Below, in pieces: positions 54,219 to 64,000 of a stretch of DNA of 64,000 nucleotides; within the stretch, counting starts at the first letter, position 1, and every line of letters starts with the position of its first letter. Source of the stretch: Sthenelais limicola. Lineage: Eukaryota > Annelida > Polychaeta > Phyllodocida > Sigalionidae. The position numbers and the translations under genes are program-made. Location of the stretch: positions 36,641,744-36,705,743 of the forward strand of contig OW804096.1 in assembly GCA_942159475.1 (NCBI GenBank), in the 5' to 3' direction. Under the pieces are notes generated by a model. It searched no databases and had not been told where the DNA came from. It worked only from the letters and a program-made list of their open reading frames with translations.

Positions 54219-57200
54219 AAATACACACCTCCAAGCAATAGCAGTCAGAATTACCCTACATAAATCCCTCACACTCTGTTCACTGTATCTACCACCTAAT
54301 ACAGACCCCACAAAGAAGGAACTTGCTGATTTAGCAAACCAGCTGCCCCCACCCTTCATTATAATGGGTGATTTTAATGCACACAACCCTCTGTGGGGAG
54401 ATGATAAGCTTGATGGCAGAGGCAAGACTATTGAGAGCTTTATTGAAAATCAGCCCTTATGTCTCTTAAACGATGGCTCCAAGACCTATCTCCACCCTGG
54501 GCTTGGTGCCTCCACTGCGATTGACTTGACGCTCACTTCTCCCGATCTGTTGGTAGACCTCTCCTGGCAGGTGCTTGATGACCTCCATGGGAGCGATCAC
54601 TATCCTATCATTTCCAAGATAGATGCCCCAAATCAAAATCAAAGGGACCCAAAATGGAAACTCACAAAGGCAGATTGGAGTTCTTTTGACTCCCTCTGCA
54701 AGGAGAGGCTCCAGATCCCTATTGATGATGAAGCAGCGTCCAAGTTCACAGAAACACTAATATCAATTGCAGAAGAGACTGTACCTAAAACCTCGACAAA
54801 ACCAAAAAACACATCCACCCCCTGGTTTAATGAAACTTGTAAAGAGGCCATAGCCCAACGGAAGAAGGCACTGAGGAAATTTTTCAGGCAACCAACAGCT
54901 GAAAATTTGGAAAGCTTTAGAAATAAAAGAGCGGCTGCTAGAAAGACCATCAAACTAGCCAAAAGAACCTGCTGGAAAGAATATGTATCCCATGTAACAT
55001 CAAAGACGCCCTCAAAAGAGGTATGGGACATGATTCGAAAAATCAAAGGAAAGGGACCATCTGTGGGAGTGAGCCACCTCAAACAGGGCAATGTCCTACT
55101 CGCTGACATGCCAAGCATTGTTGGCGAGCTGGCCAGGGCCTTTGAGGTTGTTTCCTCTTCTGCTAGTTGTTCCCAAGACTTCCTTAAGATCAAAGAGAAA
55201 CAGGAGAAATGCCAGCTCAATTTCCAAACCGATAATGCAGAAAGCTACAACAAACCTTTAACTCGAGAGGAATTAGACCACTCTCTGAGGAGGTCACACA
55301 ATTCAGCTGTTGGACCTGACAGAATCCACTATGAATTCCTAAAACACTTGCCAGAGGGGTGTCTCACACTCCTCCTCCAGATCTTTAATCAAATCTGGGA
55401 TACTGGTAACATTCCACAGCACTGGAAGGAAGCAACCATCATACCAGTCCCAAAACCAGGCAAAGATCATAGTGATCCATCAAATTACAGGCCCATTGCA
55501 CTGACAAGTTGCCTTTGTAAAACCATGGAGAGGATGATAAATGACCGTCTTGTCTGGCTACTGGAGTCTGAAAACCTTATTTCAGACTTCCAATGTGGCT
55601 TCAGACATGGCAGGAGCACCCTTGACCACCTCACCAAACTCGAAGAAATGGTGAGAAGCTCCTTCATCAAGAAGGAACATGTGGTTGCCGTCTTCTTTGA
55701 TCTAGAGAAGGCATATGACACCACATGGAAGCATGGCATCATGAAAGACCTGCACAATATGGGATTAAGGGGTCGTTTGCCCAACTTCATCAGCAACTTC
55801 ATGTCCAACAGACACTTCAGGGTCCAAGTGGGAGCAACCTTCTCTGACTACCATCCTCAGGAGATGGGAGTTCCCCAGGGTAGCATACTCTCTGTTACCC
55901 TGTTTAACATCAGGATGAACAGCATTGTTAATTCCATACCCGGGAACATGACATACAGTTTGTTTGTTGACGACCTGTTAGTGTGCTTTAAAGGCAAGAA
56001 AATGAGCGTAATTGAGAGACAACTCCAACTAGCCCTCAATCAGGTACAGAAGTGGGCATCGGCCAATGGTTTCCGGTTTTCTAAATCGAAGACTGTGGCC
56101 ATGCACTTCTGCCAGCTCAGGAGTGAACACCCTGAACCTGGCCTATACCTGGATGGCAACCCCATCAAGGTAGTCAAGGAAACAAAGTTTCTTGGTCTCA
56201 TATTAGACAGCAAACTCTCATTTGCACCTCATATCAAGGCACTCAAAAACAAATGCCTAAAGACTATGGACATTATGAAGGTTGTCTCGAGAATGGATTG
56301 GGGAATGGACAAAAACACACTCCTACATCTGTATCAAGCCTTAATAAGATCAAAGCTTGATTATGGATGTACCATTTATGGCTCAGCCAGGGAGACCTGG
56401 CTAAAGCTGCTAGACACAGTCCACCACCAAGGATTGAGGCTGGCTACTGGAGCCTTTAAAACAACACCAGTGAAGAGCCTCTTGGTTGAATGCAGGGAAG
56501 CCTGCCTCGAGAATAGGAGACTTAAGCTGGGACTCCAATATGCAACCAAAATACGGAGCAGCAGACGAAACCCTGCACACAGTGCTATCTTTGGTGAAAA
56601 CAACAGAGATCTTTTTGATGCCAGACCGACCTACACCAAACCATTTGGTCTGAGATTGAGAACCAGCATTAGAGAACTTGATGCAGACCTCAACATGTTG
56701 TCCTTAGTGACTACTCCCAGCATCCCTCCTTGGCTCAGGAAAAAACCTAACATCATTTTTGACCTGACTGCAAGAAAAAAAGGGGATACCTCCCCACTTA
56801 CATATCTCGAAATGTTTAACAACGTTAGATCCCACTACTTCAACCATGTGGCTTTTTACACTGATGGCTCCAAAGAGGGTAAGAGGGTATCCTCTGCTGT
56901 GTTTGGCCGTACAGCCAGACTGAGCAGTCGGCTTCCAGACCATTGCTCCATCTTCACTGCTGAAGCCAAAGCCATCCTAATGGCTCTTGAGTGTATTGCT
57001 GATGCAGACCACAAAGCATGCATCATCTTTAGTGATTCCAAATCTGTCCTGCAGTCTCTTGCCCATCTAAAAACTGACCATCCAACAGTCATGTGCATTC
57101 ATGACAAATTGTACTCCCTGACAGATGCTGACTATGATATCCAGTTCTGCTGGGTTCCTGGTCATGTCAACATTCCAGGGAATGAGTTTGCTGACAGAGC

Positions 57201-57648
57201 TGCTAAACAAGCCCTCAATCAAGAAATCACTGTATGTGCATTCCCTCCATCTGACTTGAGGCCCCTCATTAAAACACATACCAAGTCCATTTGGCAAAGT
57301 GAATGGGACGAATGTATTGACAACAAACTCCATGAAATACAACCAATGCTTGCAGAACCTATTAAGGCTTCTTTTAACACCAGGCGAGAACAAGTTGTGT
57401 TCTCTCGTTGTCTTATCGGACACACCAGACTGACCCATGTCCACCTGGTGAAGCGAGAACCACAGCCTGAATGCATTGCTTGTCAAACCCCACTCACTGT
57501 CAAGCATATCCTACTGGAATGTGCAGACTTGCATGATGCCCGTATAAAATATTTCAACGCTCCTGATCTCAAAACGCTTTTTAAAACGGTCAATGGTGAC
57601 AATGTCATCAATTATCTAAGAACTGCTGGTCTGTTCTCTTTGTTATAG
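54219..57648 (+). CDS. I-group LINE ORF2 fragment: endonuclease (partial), RT, RNase H
   Basis: The reading frame is open from an ATG at 54094, but codons before 54219 are flanking DNA, so the listed start is the element boundary. About 1140 residues are element-derived. The endonuclease lacks its N-terminal blocks but has M-G-D-F-N-A-H, S-T-A-I-D-L-T and G-S-D-H-Y-P-I. RT has N-Y-R-P-I-A-L-T-S, F-F-D-L-E-K-A-Y-D-T, G-V-P-Q-G-S and catalytic F-V-D-D (near 55963; F replaces the usual Y). RNase H has D in Y-T-D-G-S (56858), E in T-A-E-A-K, D in S-D-S-K-S and D in F-A-D-R-A. A C-terminal C-x2-C...H...C (C-I-A-C-Q-T) follows. No internal stop: a young truncated copy. Confidence 0.85.
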
Positions 57649-57850
57649 TCTCTTTCATACAAAACCAAACTTTCGTTATAGCTATATCCATTTTATTCTT
57701 TGTTTTATTTGTTTGTATTATTTACAGCTGGACTGTAAACTAAATCACTTTTCTCATCTCATTCCATCTCACTAACTTTCATTGCCATGAATATGACTCC
57801 GCATGGATGTCGCCATGGCATTAAGCAACCATTACTCACTCACTCACTCC
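54219..57850 (+). mobile_element. I-group LINE (EN-RT-RNase H), 5'-truncated, 12-bp target duplication
   Basis: TAATGGATCATC occurs exactly at 54207-54218 and 57851-57862, directly flanking the element. The 3' end is an (ACTC)n tail at about 57832-57850. The endonuclease begins in mid-domain, so the copy is truncated at its 5' end, as is usual for LINEs. The RNase H domain after RT places it in the I group (I/Nimb-like). Confidence 0.88.
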
Positions 57851-57862
57851 TAATGGATCATC

Positions 57863-59225
57863 GGGGCAAAACTCCTGGTGCATCGGCGCGGCCAGCATTC
57901 CGTAGTACCGTTCGGTTACGCTAGACGGCGCATCAGTCAAATTCTGACCTTCACCTTCAAATTCAAGATGGAGCGTTCCTTGAGATCAAAAGTCGGTGTC
58001 GGCAACAAAGAGTACTGCATGAAATAAGTGAGTACTGCATGAAATAAGCAAGCCTACCTATCCCGCCGACGCTAACCTAACCCTATCTTTTGTGCGTAAT
58101 ACATCATCACGTCTTGCGCTGCTGCTTAGGTAATGAGCTAGATACGTAGGTCGAGGCCCTATCTCCGGCCGTCTGTACGTATGAGACTTACGCATCGTTC
58201 TCATCAACATTTGAATTAACTTAGGTAAACTAAAGTATTCTGGTTGCATATGCAAAATAGTTTCCCATCCTTAGTAGTGAAATTGAGGCTCAAACTCCGT
58301 TTATTCATCTCCAAACATGCGAATTTCATGGGCAATGCCAGACAGGCGTTGAGACCGTCAGGCAGACGGGACTGGCTGACGGGACATCCTGGGGTTGAGG
58401 CCCGATGGAATGCATTAACATTTTCACTGTCAATTATCATTATTGGTCACAGCTTTTCAACAGATACTATCACTTGTATGTTTATTGAGATTCTATACAT
58501 TTGCCGCCATAACACTTTTGTGAATAGGGGAATTTGCATAGCTGCCAGGAGTTGCATTTCAGTGTAAAACAATGTCAGTTTATATATTAGATTGATTCGG
58601 AAAATCCTTTATTTGTTTTTACTATCAACACCATTTTGGGTTAAATTCCAGCCGTGTTGACCAACTGGTAATGGTTGGAAATTATGTCTAATTTTAAATA
58701 GCAGTTTTTCCATGGTGTTTCGACCTGATTCCCCTTTAGGCCTATACAAAAACGCAATCTTAATAGCAAAATATCTCCGTTTTGGTGTCAGAGGATTACT
58801 TATCCCTGATTTGTTTGTAGCATTTTATTACTGATTTTGATTAGAAACTACAGTGTAACATGTCTTTATATTTCCCACCATGCATTTAGAATCCATATTT
58901 TTGGAATAAAAATGTAGCTTAATATTTGTATGTCAGATTCAAAGTGAATCGCTGCCATGCACTTTATTAGGCATGTATAGTGGCACATAGAAAGCCGCTA
59001 CTCCTGAAAACTGATGTCCCTCACCCCCTCCCACTCTAGAACACTTAATATTTAACTTCATTAAATATCAACAGTGTTACATCGATCTGCGTCTTTGGAA
59101 TGGCTGCTATTCCTCCTCCAGAGTCAATCTTAGCCTTAAAAACATTAATATTTTTTCAATGTGAGCCTATTTCATTTAAAAAAAATCAATTTTACTTTAT
59201 TTTAGCTGTCTCAATAATCTTGACG
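57863..59225. other. Rest of the CCGAT repeat, then intergenic and 5' part of the Harbinger element
   Basis: No supported gene. The Harbinger left boundary must lie in this stretch but I could not locate its terminal inverted repeat. Confidence 0.3.
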
Positions 59226-60258
59226 ATGGATCCGTTACTGCTAACTGTTATGGAAGAGGAAATGTCTGATGAAGACCTCCTTCTTTTCATGACACTATTT
59301 GATGAAGAGAAAGAAGAGAACAACCTTGAACCATTCGATATATATTCCTTATCAGAGGATGAAGTACTAAATAATTTTCGTTATAACCTGGATCACATTT
59401 TTAAGCTGAAAACCTTGCTCCTATTTCCTGAGAAGCTCAAGAGTTCCTTTAGAGTAACTTCCACTGGACTTGAGGCAATCTGCATCCTGTTGCGGCGTTT
59501 GGCTTACCCCAACAGACTTTGTGATCTCGTTAAATTGTTTGGATGACCAGTACCAGAGCTCAGCATCATATTCAATATGGCTCTGGACCATGTTTATTTT
59601 AACTTTAAGTGGCTCTTATGTGATATTAATCAACCATGGATTGTGAATGAACTGGACAGGTTTGCCCATGCAATTCATGCCAAAGGAGGACCCCTAGAGA
59701 ATTGCTGGGGTTTCCTAGATGGAACTGTGAGACCAATTTGTAGACCAGGAAGAAATCAGCGGACAGTGTACAACGGCCATAAACGTGTTCATGCACTAAA
59801 ATTTCAGTCCCTGATCGCTCCAAATGGTTTAATTGCCAACTTGTCTGGACCATATGAGGGTAGGCGACATGACGCATTCCTCCTCCAAGAAAGTGAGCTG
59901 TTGGATCGTGTGAGGGCTGTTGGCCCAAACTACTGCATCTATGGAGATCCAGCTTACCCACTTCGTAATCCTATAATTAATCCCTATCCCACTGTTAACA
60001 TAACGCCTGAGCAGGCAGAATTCAACCATGGGATGAGTGCTGTTAGGCAGTGCGTAGAATGGGGCTTCGGGAAATTAGTCCAACAATTTGGTTTTCTTGA
60101 TTTCTGGAAATCTCAAGTTGTATTTACAACCAGTTGGAAAATATTATCTTGTTGGTGGAATTCTCATAAACTGCCACACCTGCTTGTATGGGAGCCAAAC
60201 TTCAGATTATTTTGGTTTAGAACCACCTAGCATTGATAGATATCTTGGTCGTGAATGA
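59226..60258 (+). pseudogene. PIF/Harbinger transposase, one in-frame stop and one frameshift
   Basis: The likely start is ATG 59226 (M-D-P-L-L). The DDE_Tnp_4 domain has D in G-F-L-D-G-T (near 59713), Y-N-G-H-K-R, G-R-R-H-D-A-F-L, D in Y-G-D-P-A-Y (near 59944) and E in C-V-E-W-G-F-G (near 60055), a complete DDE set. TGA at 59544-59546 interrupts the frame just before P-V-P-E-L-S, where relatives have Arg, fitting CGA to TGA. Near 60121-60125, in a TTT run, the frame shifts; the family's C-terminal end (Y-L-V-G-G-I-L...L-E-P-P-S-I) is in the other frame up to TGA 60256. Cut-and-paste transposase, now inactive. Confidence 0.8.
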
Positions 60259-60329
60259 AGTGAAGGTTATTTTCTATGGTAAAGAAGCAGAACAAAGCCT
60301 TGATTTGAAGAATAATGTTTATTCTAAAG

Positions 60330-61520
60330 ACAAATAAAAGTACAACGAAAACAGTCTTTTGTACTTGTATATTTCTCACATACATATATATACCTACTTG
60401 TAAACTGCTAATCTACTTTTGAAAGAGACATGCTAGAAATCACATATCTCAACTCGCTTAACTCTAAGACAAATAAAGCTGCAAGTAAAACATTTTTTTC
60501 GTTTTCATATATTTCCTTTTGAAAAATGCTACCTTTAAAAACTTGTAACCTGCTAACCTGTCTATATGAAAGAGATATACACAAAATCACATCGCTTAAC
60601 TGTAAAGGCCTAAATCCACTGTCGCCCAAAAACGTTGAGCGACTTTACAAAATTCTAGCACTTGTTTAATATCATTTTAATTGAGCGACATTCATTAATA
60701 TACGGCGACTTAGGCCATTATTATAGGATTCAGGATGGGCGACAATGTGCAAGTCGCCTGACTAAATCAGAGTCCACTAGTGATTTAAGTCTGGCTACAT
60801 GGTTTTGTCGCCAAACTTTCACAGCTGAAATAAAAATATTTCAGTTGCCCAACTATTTGGGGATTGAGCGACTTCAAAGCTTTCTAGGCTTGTGATTGGC
60901 TGAAACACCCCAAGTCGCTGAGTTTTAGTTCACTGGCCGGAATCCACACACAATATGCAGCATATCAAACCCACTTGGGCGACCTCCCGACGGGCGACTT
61001 CAGGCTAATGACCCCCAAGTCGCTCACTGTTTGAGCGACTGGAATGAAAATGTTTAATCTAGTCGCTCATGTTGTGTCGCCCGTGCAAGTCGCCGAGGTT
61101 ATTAGTGGTGTCGCCAGAAGACGTTCTAAGTTTGGGAATCCACACAACAGCCAACATGGGCGACAAGACGGGCGACAGGGAGCAACTGAAAACTTGGGCG
61201 ACTTGGACGGAAAATATGGGTGACTTGGCCCTGAAGTCGCCCTGTGGATTCCTGGCTTAAGCCAAACAAAACTGCAAGTAAAACATCTTTTCGTTCTCAT
61301 AAATTTCTTTTGGAAAAAGAGAAATGCTACCTTTAACAACTCCTAACCTGTCTATATGAAAGAGATATACTCAAAATCACATATCTCAAATCGCTTAACT
61401 GTAAGCCAAACAAAACTGCAAGTGATATTTCCTTTGCAAAAAGACATATTAATGCTATCTTTACTTGTAACCTGCTTATCTAATAACGAAACAGGTATAC
61501 TAGAAGGTCATACTTCATTT
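60330..61520 (+). repeat. ~140-bp tandem repeat in the Harbinger non-coding region
   Basis: CGCTTAACTGTAAG-type starts occur at 60455, 60593 and (after removing the nested MITE) 61392. Each is followed by ACTGCAAGT, a TTCGTT...TTTCCTTTTG block, TGCTACCTTTA and ACCTGTCTATATGAAAGAGA. At least four imperfect copies. Confidence 0.7.
60606..61257. mobile_element. GTCGC-rich Harbinger-type MITE nested in the tandem repeat (TAA duplication)
   Basis: The ends AGGCCTAAATCCAC and, inverted, AGCCAGGAATCCAC flank 652 bp dense in GGCGAC/GTCGCC. TAA precedes (60603-60605) and follows (61258-61260) the element. The tandem copy at 61392-61420 has the uninterrupted sequence CTTAACTGTAAGCCAAAC, which is the empty site. 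A 3-bp TAA duplication is characteristic of PIF/Harbinger elements, so this is likely a MITE moved by a related transposase. Non-coding. Confidence 0.8.
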
Positions 61521-61721
61521 GCTGATTTAAAATGTCAAATGCAACATGTTAAATAGTTGCATTTAACAAATCTGTAGCACTAGTGTTGCACCAGATAAGA
61601 ATAAAAAAATATATACCTAAACTGAATTTTTTAAATTTTCAGTCACTATGGACTAGGCGGACTACAAATGTGTACAATCATTGTGCCTTAATTTTTCATG
61701 TGTACAATCATTGTGAGTAAT

Positions 61722-61942
61722 TTACTTTTTCATCACCATTTGCCACATCTGTTTCCTCTCTTCCTTTTCGAGTTCAAAACGCTGGCGATCCAGCTAGAGT
61801 TGTTCACGCTTTAGCTGCAACTCCTGCTGTTGTAACTCGGCCTCACGGTCACGCTTCTCCTTCAGGTAGGCCAGAGTCACTTTTGTTACAGACTTCTTCC
61901 TACGTTTGGGAGTCTTTGGCATAGAAAGTGGGGTACTCACTT
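61722..61942 (-). pseudogene. Harbinger Myb/SANT-like partner protein, C-terminal exon, with an in-frame stop
   Basis: On the minus strand after an acceptor-like TTTTTCAG (61943), the frame encodes a basic segment (P-K-R-R-K-K-S-V-T-K) and a long charged coiled coil (A-E-L-Q-Q-Q-E-L-Q-L-K-R-E-Q-L), then TAG at about 61795, and continues in the same frame to TAA 61722 (F-E-L-E-K-E-E-R-K). This matches the C-terminal part of the Myb/SANT-like DNA-binding protein that PIF/Harbinger elements carry convergent to the transposase. The Myb domain itself was not found upstream within the element, so the gene is broken or partly lost. Confidence 0.5.
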
Positions 61943-62186
61943 CTGAAAAAGGAAATGAAGGAAAACATAATATATGGGCACTTCTCATGAAACGTTCCAA
62001 TACCTCTATTTCATGATAATTAGATCTATTGCAATCTAGATCAGAGAGAGCTTTCGAGAGGTTTGGACGTGTCATACGACGCTCCCATAAAAACACCGAT
62101 TGCTACCGTTTTTCAAGTACTTTCCATTCCATAACACCACCAAGGACTTGATAACACGATAGCGATACGAGTGACATGGGTGATAA

Positions 62187-63957
62187 GTGAACTTAATAAG
62201 AAATTTCACGCTTGAGTACACCCAGGCAAACCAAGAATTAATGAAGAAGAAAATGGATGAAATGGTAAGGAGAGAACAAGAGAATAGTATGATCATGAAT
62301 GAAATCCGACTAGAGAACTTACATTTTAAGAGAAACTACAGAAATCTAGAAGAAACCGTTTTTGAATGTGAAATTGAAAGGAGAAAAATGAATGTCATAT
62401 TGTCTGGATTGGAATATCGGCGCAACAAAGACTTGCTAGCCACCTGTGTCAATGTATGTAGGGTTATAGATCAAGATTTCGCAAAAGAAGATCTAATAGT
62501 GACAGAGAGAATGAAAACCTATCAGAATGGTCAGAGATTGGTACGCATACAATTTGTATCGAAAGAAGCTAGAGACATGGTATATTACAATAGATCACAG
62601 TTGAAAAACTCCAAATGGTTTGACAAAGTCTATATAAACACTTACCAACCACAATTAAAGAAAGAAAAGAAATGCTGTCTACAGTACGAGCGCACATCAA
62701 TGAAAAAGGTACTAAGAAGGTAGATGGATTGTATAAGGACAGAATTACAATCGATGGTGTCAGTCATCTTTATGACCAATTGGAAGACTTAGATAAGGGC
62801 TTTCGCTTATCTGACGCCTAGATAAAAGAGATCAACGGAAGTATTTACTTTAGCTCTGAACACAGTGTGTTGAGTAATTTTTATCCGTGTCGCCTACGAG
62901 TAAATGATATGGAATTTGCATCCATTGAGCAAGCCTATCAAAATGCTTGTGCTATCTCTCTCGGCCGCCCTGATGTAGCAAAGGACATATTTCTAAGCAA
63001 AGACACACGTGCCTCCAAGAGATATTCCTACTCAGCAAAAAATGATGATGACTGGGATGCTATCAAGATAAGGGTAATGCGTCTCCTGATCGAATGTAAA
63101 TTCAACCAAAATCCGGGCATGAGGGAATTGCTGGACACGGAGAAGAAACCTTTAATAGATGTACGAATTGCGAGTTTTGGGCCTGCGGGTCTACATTAAA
63201 GTCAAAAAAGACCATTGCAGGACAACATAATGGATGTAACATGGTTGGAAGAATGCTTGAAGATTATAGAAGCTTTGCAAGCGGTGAATTGAAATGGGAT
63301 GACAGAAAACCAATCGAGCCCAAAGATGAGAAAGGAATTAGTGTTCCTCCTTCAAAAAGCAAGTCACCAAGAGCGAAAAGCCCTAAGGATGACCAGAATG
63401 AATCATATGCTGGTAGAGGGAGGGGGAGGCAAGGCTGGTTACCACGTTCAACGCGAGGTGGCTACTATAGCAGTAATAACAATTACTCTCAAATGCTCGG
63501 TATATCAAACGATCAAAATGATTGCGAGGATATGGACTGTAATCAACCATCTGAATTGTCAAACTGTATGCCTCCCCTTGGAAATGACAATTTCAAAGCT
63601 CCACCTGCCCCAAGTAGGAAAACAACATATGCAGCAAGCCTGAGAGGAGGTAACACAAGAGGGAAATGGAAGGCATCTAGGGGCCAATCACATAGGTATC
63701 AACAACGACAATTGGAAAGGCTAGGTGATCCATATGTCTCCTGCTCTCCCAACCCTAGTCCATCAACCAGACAGAAACGATTGTTAAGTGGTGAACAGAT
63801 TGACAGCCCAAGCAAAAGGGTAAATATAAACCCACCCAGTCCAGCCGAAATGGAGGCGATCCTGAGAGATTTCATGGCCAAACAGTATTATGGAAATCAA
63901 CAATCATATACTAGTGAAACCGATCTACAACAAACAGATGGTATATTTAAGAGATAG
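62187..63957 (+). pseudogene. Second coiled-coil/RRM-like/NADAR ORF1-like protein, two frameshifts and one stop
   Basis: Frame 1 (62187-62670; first ATG 62241) encodes a coiled coil followed by an RRM-like domain like those of LINE ORF1 proteins (M-N-V-I-L-S-G-L; R-L-V-R-I-Q-F-V-S). Near 62670 the frame shifts. The next frame (62684-63160) encodes the ORF1-type C-terminal block (I-N-E-K-G-T-K), is interrupted by TAG 62819, and continues into NADAR (Y-F-S-S-E-H-S-V-L-S-N-F-Y-P; S-I-E-Q-A-Y-Q). Near 63160 it shifts again. The last frame (63163-63957) starts with the conserved F-W-A-C-G and N-M-V-G-R-M-L end of NADAR and runs into a Gly/Arg/Ser-rich basic tail of about 230 residues. Domain order is the same as at 23888-25909. 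An RT ORF may lie right of the window. Confidence 0.65.
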
Positions 63958-64000
63958 ACATATGTTCGCCCTGGACTTGAAACTCAGGCTACTGTCTCAT

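Overview
The window is metazoan nuclear DNA. Genes are split by GT-AG introns, intergenic DNA is AT-rich and long, and most of the sequence is made of eukaryotic mobile elements (DIRS-type, Gypsy LTR, two LINE lineages, PIF/Harbinger, several MITE families). The mix suggests a marine invertebrate (echinoderm, cephalochordate or lophotrochozoan), but I cannot fix the phylum from sequence alone. There are no operons, CRISPR arrays or rRNA genes. Host genes are sparse: the last exon of an unidentified protein at 1-402 (+), two paralogous three-exon type I membrane proteins with a single sushi (CCP) domain at 5783-7863 (-) and 19377-21370 (-), and a candidate small split gene at 43379-45163 (+). 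The two sushi genes share exon phases and a Cys motif after the signal peptide. Their layout (signal peptide, one sushi, Thr/Ser/Pro-rich stalk, TM, short tail) resembles that of vertebrate IL-15R-alpha. A DIRS element sits between them. Mobile elements in order: TIR-bearing MITEs in 1-10.3 kb; a well-preserved Ngaro/PAT-like tyrosine-recombinase retrotransposon with split direct repeats (12.1-17.7 kb); an element-like unit with a coiled-coil/RRM-like/NADAR ORF followed by an SGNH-hydrolase ORF (23.5-26.7 kb); palindromic GATATC satellites and a GTCAATCGTAAA minisatellite (27.2-29.7 kb, with an inverted GATATC copy at 46.7-47.5 kb); a Gypsy element with apparently identical LTRs that has lost its integrase catalytic core and carries an extra 3' gene (29.9-39.3 kb); an L2/CR1-like LINE (48.3-51.9 kb); a 5'-truncated I-group LINE with a perfect 12-bp target-site duplication (54.2-57.9 kb); a decayed PIF/Harbinger element with its Myb-like partner gene and a nested MITE whose empty site can be read from a neighbouring tandem copy (59.2-62.0 kb); and a second coiled-coil/RRM-like/NADAR ORF at the right edge (62.2-64 kb). 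The most unusual content is the pair of retroelement-style ORF1 proteins that end in a NADAR (YbiA-like, ADP-ribosyl-guanosine hydrolase/N-glycosidase) domain. They have the same domain order, lie 38 kb apart, and are diverged and independently broken. This suggests an element lineage that acquired a nucleotide-damage or ADP-ribose-processing domain.
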